A stretch of DNA of 23,490 bases, taken from a virus. Both the position numbers and the translations under genes were made by a program. The stretch lies in IMG/VR virus record IMGVR_UViG_3300004770_000118, positions 1-23,490 of that record. One strand, given 5' to 3'. Below the pieces are notes generated by a model. It was not told the DNA's origin. It made no database searches and worked only from the letters and a program-made list of their open reading frames with translations. Shown one piece after another: positions 21,509 through 23,490 of this stretch (positions are counted from its first letter, which is position 1; each line of letters starts with the position of its first letter).

Positions 21509-21585
21509 GGTGATACTAATGTAGAAGTCTAGCATCTCTCCCTGTGAAGGAGATTGGACGGGAGCGTTACCCGTGTGTCACCCCA
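21509..21585 (+). tRNA. tRNA-His(GTG)
   Basis: G at -1 (21509) opposite C73, the histidine signature, then acceptor GTGATAC/GTGTCAC and CCA. Anticodon stem TCTCC/GGAGA, loop CTGTGAA (GTG). T-arm ACGGG/CCCGT, loop AGCGTTA. D-loop TAGAAGTCTAG. Confidence 0.9.
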
Positions 21586-21589
21586 ATTT

Positions 21590-21660
21590 GCGCCGTATCC
21601 TTGCGAGGGGAACAAGTTTCCAGCAAGGCTAGTTCCGAGGCGTGGCAAAATATCGGATTT
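21590..21660 (+). ncRNA. Folded non-tRNA segment
   Basis: GCGCC/GGCGT can close a 55-nt element containing the hairpin CCTTGC/GCAAGG; no anticodon or T-loop is visible and GCA replaces CCA. Function unknown. Confidence 0.3.
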
Positions 21661-21667
21661 GATTTAC

Positions 21668-21745
21668 GTCCCAGTAATGGCCGCGCTTGCGAAGCGTTGT
21701 GTGCATAATTGGATTATGAAAGTTCGACTCTTTCTTGGGACACCA
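21668..21745 (+). tRNA. tRNA-like gene, anticodon unclear
   Basis: Acceptor GTCCCAG/TTGGGAC, A73, CCA, and a canonical T-arm GAAAG/CTTTC with loop TTCGACT. The middle is odd: hairpin CGC-TTGCGAA-GCG (would read GCG, Arg) and hairpin CATA-ATTGGAT-TATG (would read TGG, Pro) with no normal D-arm. Identity cannot be fixed. Confidence 0.55.
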
Positions 21746-21751
21746 ATTTGC

Positions 21752-21828
21752 CAGTTATTAAACTGGATGGTGGAGGCGGCGGAAACGTCGCCCTATAAGA
21801 GTGCCTGTCCTCAAAATGACTAGGCCCG
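21752..21828 (+). ncRNA. Folded non-tRNA segment
   Basis: CCAGTT/AACTGG with an ATTA loop and GGCGGCG/CGTCGCC with a GAAA tetraloop, then about 40 nt without clear pairing. Linker-like ATTT follows. Not a tRNA. Confidence 0.35.
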
Positions 21829-21832
21829 ATTT

Positions 21833-21908
21833 GCACTATTAGCTCAATGTATAGAGCCTCACGCATCGAACGTGAATGATATAGGTTAGAGTCCTTTATA
21901 GTGTGCCA
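21833..21908 (+). tRNA. tRNA-Arg(TCG)
   Basis: Acceptor GCACTAT/ATAGTGT (G1-U72 wobble), G73, CCA. D-stem GCTC/GAGC, loop AATGTATA. Anticodon stem TCACG/CGTGA, loop CATCGAA: anticodon TCG with A instead of U at 33. T-loop TTAGAGT: C56 is A, matched by U at D-loop position 19. Confidence 0.8.
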
Positions 21909-21914
21909 ATTTAC

Positions 21915-22006
21915 GGGAGTATAATGTAAAGAACATCGTGGGACTTATAAACCCAAGCGCACATGATAAGTGCCGTATGTCGGAGCGTTACCGACTACTC
22001 CTACCA
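21915..22006 (+). tRNA. Class II tRNA, loop suggests anticodon TAT
   Basis: Acceptor GGGAGTA/TACTCCT, A73, CCA; D-stem ATGT/ACAT; long variable arm GCAC/GTGC; T-arm GTCGG/CCGAC with loop AGCGTTA. Anticodon arm TGGGA/ACCCA (A-A mismatch at 31-39), loop CTTATAA. UAU would read AUA (Ile), but the long variable arm is unlike tRNA-Ile; identity uncertain. Confidence 0.7.
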
Positions 22007-22011
22007 TTTAC

Positions 22012-22096
22012 CGCATCGTGACATAAGCGCGAATTACAACAGCCACTAGCCTCAAAAACTAGAGTTTTGGGAGTGGAAGTCTCCCCGATGCGACCA
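22012..22096 (+). tRNA. tRNA with CAA anticodon (Leu-like), extended D region
   Basis: Acceptor CGCATCG/CGATGCG perfect with C1-G72, A73, CCA. Anticodon loop CTCAAAA (CAA), stem CTAGC/ACTAG with C-A at 31-39. D region about 9 nt longer than usual, containing AATTACAA as in the tRNA at 22321. Short variable loop. T-arm GGGAG/CTCCC, loop TGGAAGT (G55, G56). Confidence 0.7.
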
Positions 22097-22102
22097 ATTT
22101 AT

Positions 22103-22192
22103 GCCGCTATGGTGAAAGAGCAGACACACCAGTTTGAGAGACTGGCGCGAAGTAATAGTAGCGTGTAGGTGCGATTCCTACTAGCGGCACCA
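22103..22192 (+). tRNA. tRNA-Leu(GAG)
   Basis: Acceptor GCCGCTA/TAGCGGC perfect, A73, CCA. Anticodon stem CCAGT/ACTGG, loop TTGAGAG (GAG); long variable arm as expected for Leu. T-arm GTAGG/CCTAC, loop TGCGATT. D-arm GTG/CAC resembles Leu tRNAs but has AGC in place of GGT. Confidence 0.88.
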
Positions 22193-22200
22193 AAATTTAT

Positions 22201-22311
22201 TTGGGATTGGCGAAAGTATAAACGCAAGAGAGTTATGTCTCTGGTTTCATAGTGACTTCGCGCGAAGATTATGAAATGCTGCTCCGATGAAAAGCCGAGC
22301 ATCCTGAACCA
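22201..22311 (+). tRNA. Oversized tRNA-like element with CCA
   Basis: 111 nt. Acceptor TTGGGAT/ATCCTGA (two wobbles), A73, CCA; D-arm GCG/CGC; anticodon-like hairpin AGAGA/TCTCT with 6-nt loop GTTATG; a very large variable arm TTTCATA/TATGAAA with inner CTTCG/CGAAG; T-arm replaced by GCTC/GAGC with a 12-nt loop. May be a remodelled class II tRNA. Confidence 0.45.
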
Positions 22312-22320
22312 ATTTTTTAT

Positions 22321-22407
22321 GGCAGTATGGCGAAATTACAAGACGCACCGCGCTTAGAACGCGGCGGTAGAAATACCGTGGGGGTGGAAGTCCCTCTACT
22401 GCTACCA
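22321..22407 (+). tRNA. tRNA-Leu(TAG)
   Basis: Acceptor GGCAGTA/TACTGCT, A73, CCA. D-arm GCG/CGC with AC where GG is usual. Anticodon stem CCGCG/CGCGG, loop CTTAGAA (TAG); variable arm CGGTA/TACCG. T-loop TGGAAGT: G56 matches C19. Confidence 0.9.
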
Positions 22408-22416
22408 ATTTAGTTA

Positions 22417-22492
22417 GGTCTATTGTTGAATGAGTTTATCTTGCTGCCCTGTCACGGCGGCGTAACGGGTGCGAGTCCCGTATAGACCGCCA
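22417..22492 (+). tRNA. tRNA-Asp(GTC)
   Basis: Acceptor GGTCTAT/ATAGACC perfect, G73 (Asp identity), CCA. Anticodon stem CTGCC/GGCGG, loop CTGTCAC (GTC), identical to typical tRNA-Asp. T-arm ACGGG/CCCGT, loop TGCGAGT. D-loop has AGT for GGT. Confidence 0.9.
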
Positions 22493-22493
22493 A

Positions 22494-22563
22494 TTTCGGG
22501 TGATGTAAGCAGCATAGCGCGTGTAAAAGCGCGTGAGTATGGGTGCAAGTCCCATCCCTTAAA
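22494..22563 (+). pseudogene. Degenerate tRNA-like element with 8-nt anticodon loop
   Basis: D-arm ATG/CAT, loop TAAGCAG; hairpin GCGC/GCGC with 8-nt loop GTGTAAAA; T-arm ATGGG/CCCAT with loop TGCAAGT. Acceptor stem TTTCGGG/CCCTTAA has two mismatches and no CCA follows. Confidence 0.5.
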
Positions 22564-22570
22564 TTATTTT

Positions 22571-22628
22571 TGTTTGACGGAGAGTATAAACCCCGTTAGC
22601 CAGCGGCTTTAAAGCTGCCAGAATTATT
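22571..22628 (+). ncRNA. Short folded segment
   Basis: ACGG/CCGT hairpin and a near-palindrome centred on TTTAAA (CAGC/GCTG). No T-arm or CCA. Possibly a tRNA fragment with a Lys(TTT)-like loop; weak. Confidence 0.25.
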
Positions 22629-22629
22629 T

Positions 22630-22705
22630 GGGCATGAAGGTAAAAAGTGGAACCGTTCCGTTGTCTGCGGAAAAACAGTGGGTGCGACTCCCATTATGCC
22701 CGCCA
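22630..22705 (+). tRNA. tRNA with GTC anticodon (second Asp)
   Basis: Acceptor GGGCATG/TATGCCC, G73, CCA. D-stem GGT/ACC, loop AAAAAGTGGA. Anticodon stem TTCCG/CGGAA, loop TTGTCTG (GTC, but T at 37 where a purine is expected). T-arm GTGGG/CCCAT, loop TGCGACT. Confidence 0.8.
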
Positions 22706-22708
22706 TTT

Positions 22709-22815
22709 TACTGAAGGATTCCGTAATTGATTCCTGTTGTGTCTCAATTACGCTCGCTTGGGAGAACGTCGAGTTCAGACAAGTTGCATGGTAATACCTA
22801 GAGTCCTCGTTAATT
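22709..22815 (+). ncRNA. Folded non-tRNA segment
   Basis: CGTAATTG/CAATTACG, an 8-bp stem with a 15-nt loop, and CTCG/CGAG downstream; ends in AATTT. Not tRNA. Function unknown. Confidence 0.35.
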
Positions 22816-22817
22816 TC

Positions 22818-22895
22818 GGTCAGTGAGGGAGTAAGAGAACCCCGACGCCTGCAAAGCGTCTCGTATAATTGGCGCAATACCAATACTGACCTCCA
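22818..22895 (+). tRNA. tRNA-Cys(GCA)
   Basis: Acceptor GGTCAGT/ACTGACC perfect, U73 (Cys identity), CCA. D-stem GGG/CCC, loop AGTAAGAGAA. Anticodon stem GACGC/GCGTC, loop CTGCAAA (GCA). T-arm ATTGG/CCAAT, loop CGCAATA (G55, C56). Confidence 0.9.
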
Positions 22896-22902
22896 ATTTG
22901 AT

Positions 22903-22962
22903 GCCAGTTGGGACGACAACCCAACCAATCGCCTCGTCAGTGTTTTGGGGCTGGCGTTTTTT
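22903..22962 (+). terminator. Compound hairpin followed by T6
   Basis: GCCAG (22903-22907) and CTGGC (22951-22955) enclose a GTTGGG/CCCAAC hairpin, then GTTTTTTATC. It could end or slow transcription within the array, or act as a processing site. Confidence 0.35.
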
Positions 22963-23047
22963 ATCGGTTTGCCAAATGAAAGTTTGGTTTCAAGCGGTTG
23001 GGGGTGAGAAGCCCCGTGTGACGCTGAACGTAAGTGACCGCTCTTTA
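22963..23047 (+). ncRNA. Folded segment, T-arm-less tRNA-like shape
   Basis: CCAAA/TTTGG hairpin, then AGCGGTT/GACCGCT enclosing GGGG/CCCC and a second weak hairpin. The 7-bp closing stem resembles an acceptor stem, but there is no anticodon loop, T-arm or CCA. Confidence 0.3.
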
Positions 23048-23125
23048 CGGTGTGTAGGGAAAAAGTGAACCCACCTGTTCTGGAAACAGGCTATTAAGTC
23101 GGAGCGTTACCGACCATGCCGACCA
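23048..23125 (+). tRNA. tRNA-Pro(TGG)
   Basis: Acceptor CGGTGTG/CATGCCG with C1-G72 and A73 as in bacterial tRNA-Pro, CCA. D-stem GGG/CCC, loop AAAAAGTGAA. Anticodon stem CCTGT/ACAGG, loop TCTGGAA (TGG, with C instead of U at 33). T-loop AGCGTTA. Confidence 0.82.
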
Positions 23126-23128
23126 TTT

Positions 23129-23200
23129 CGCTTGGAGAATGAGATTCAAGCAAGCCTCATAAGCTTGCCCCCGTAGGTGCGACTCCTACCCTTGCACCCA
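23129..23200 (+). tRNA. tRNA-Met/Ile(CAT), short form
   Basis: Anticodon stem CAAGC/GCTTG, loop CTCATAA (CAT). T-arm GTAGG/CCTAC, loop TGCGACT. Acceptor CGCTTGG/CCTTGCA has C1-A72 and two T-T mismatches; C73; CCA. Could be initiator-like or Ile2; acceptor mismatches lower confidence in function. Confidence 0.7.
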
Positions 23201-23254
23201 ATTTGCTACCAAACATTCATCCAAAGTTAATTCCTCGGATGGATAGACGCAAAG

Positions 23255-23305
23255 TAGGCTGACACAAAAAGTAAGTCTTAAAGAGCGCGATGTAAGCGCA
23301 GCCTA
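23255..23305 (+). ncRNA. Mini tRNA-like element without T-arm
   Basis: TAGGCT/AGCCTA stem encloses a D-arm-like GAC/GTC with loop ACAAAAAGTAA and a hairpin GCGC/GCGC with 7-nt loop GATGTAA (TGT, Thr-like). The T-arm is missing and no CCA follows. Upstream (23214-23240) is a CATCC/GGATG hairpin. Confidence 0.35.
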
Positions 23306-23314
23306 ATAATTTAT

Positions 23315-23403
23315 CGCAGGAACAAGCCGGAAGACGCTAAAGAGGCTCATAACCTCTGCATTGCAAGATGCTATGTGTGGTGTAACTCCACTTTCTGCAA
23401 CCA
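23315..23403 (+). tRNA. tRNA-Met(CAT), initiator-like C1-A72
   Basis: Acceptor CGCAGGA/TTCTGCA pairs except C1-A72, the hallmark of bacterial initiator tRNA; A73; CCA. Anticodon stem AGAGG/CCTCT, loop CTCATAA (CAT), identical to initiator loops. A long variable arm GCAT/ATGC is atypical. T-loop TGTAACT (G55, U56). Confidence 0.78.
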
Positions 23404-23407
23404 TTTC

Positions 23408-23482
23408 GTGTAAGTGACAGAAAAGTGATGTATCTGCCTTCCAAGCAGACTCAAGTGGGAGCGTTACCCATCTTACACTCCA
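23408..23482 (+). tRNA. tRNA-Gly(TCC)
   Basis: Acceptor GTGTAAG/CTTACAC perfect, U73, CCA. D-stem ACA/TGT, loop GAAAAGTGA. Anticodon stem TCTGC/GCAGA, loop CTTCCAA (TCC). T-arm GTGGG/CCCAT, loop AGCGTTA. The array continues past the window. Confidence 0.9.
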
Positions 23483-23490
23483 TTTCGCGG

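Noticed and set aside
21554-21823. 89-codon plus-strand frame across the array
   Set aside because: It runs through the tRNA-His end and the tRNA-like gene at 21668; the RNA structures explain the sequence.
22596-22928. 110-codon minus-strand frame
   Set aside because: Antisense to tRNA-Asp and tRNA-Cys; an open frame by chance in a tRNA region.
1-23490. CRISPR array or insertion sequence
   Set aside because: No regularly spaced direct repeats, transposase gene or terminal inverted repeats with target duplication were seen; the repeated ATTT linkers are too short and belong to the tRNA array.

Overview
The window looks like a piece of a large tailed-phage genome infecting a Gram-negative bacterium. 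Reasons: very dense, short, mostly unrecognised genes with start/stop overlaps; three free-standing HNH endonucleases; two small sigma-70-like factors; a class II ribonucleotide reductase; a phage-borne tmRNA; a long tRNA array with encoded CCA ends; and exported proteins suited to an outer membrane (signal peptide, lipobox, beta-barrel-like C-terminal Phe). No capsid, tail, terminase or polymerase gene is in view, so the phage cannot be placed taxonomically, and a decayed prophage cannot be excluded.

Layout. (1) 1-4433, minus strand: sigma-like factor, FkbM methyltransferase, a DUF736-like small protein with its own promoter, glycosyltransferase, second FkbM methyltransferase and small phage proteins. 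The glycosyltransferase/methyltransferase pair suggests glycan modification. (2) 4434-4967: no convincing gene; inverted repeats and a possible pseudoknot. (3) 4968-12841, plus strand: membrane protein, NrdJ, tmRNA with its own promoter, HNH endonuclease, small genes, a second sigma factor, another HNH gene, a zinc ribbon, and a strongly promoted conserved phage protein ending at a strong terminator. (4) 12914-14068, minus strand: one unrecognised acidic/lysine-rich protein. (5) 14114-19417, plus strand: holin-like protein, outer-membrane-like protein, lipoprotein, patatin-like lipase, membrane PAS protein, PnuC-like small membrane protein, P-loop kinase and metallophosphoesterase. (6) 19450-19740: small gene with tandem promoters and a terminator. 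(7) 19791 to the end: a TTGACA promoter, about 330 nt of folded RNA, then a tRNA array running off the window, interrupted by one HNH gene and by folded non-tRNA segments.

Most notable: most tRNAs in the array have G instead of the near-universal U at T-loop position 55, paired with an A18-G19 D-loop instead of G18-G19. Where T-loop position 56 is changed (G56 or A56), the D-loop changes to match (C19 or U19). This covariation argues that the tRNAs fold and function with a rewired elbow rather than being decayed. Second, the tmRNA is complete but its tag does not end in the usual LAA. Third, the two related HNH genes each follow an alanine-type RNA 3' end (tmRNA and tRNA-Ala), with similar short promoter segments between.

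Expression signals are consistent: TTGACA-17 bp-TANTAT promoters, and several genes whose ATG lies 5-7 nt after a -10 box, so their mRNAs are probably leaderless; Shine-Dalgarno sequences are weak or absent at most starts.
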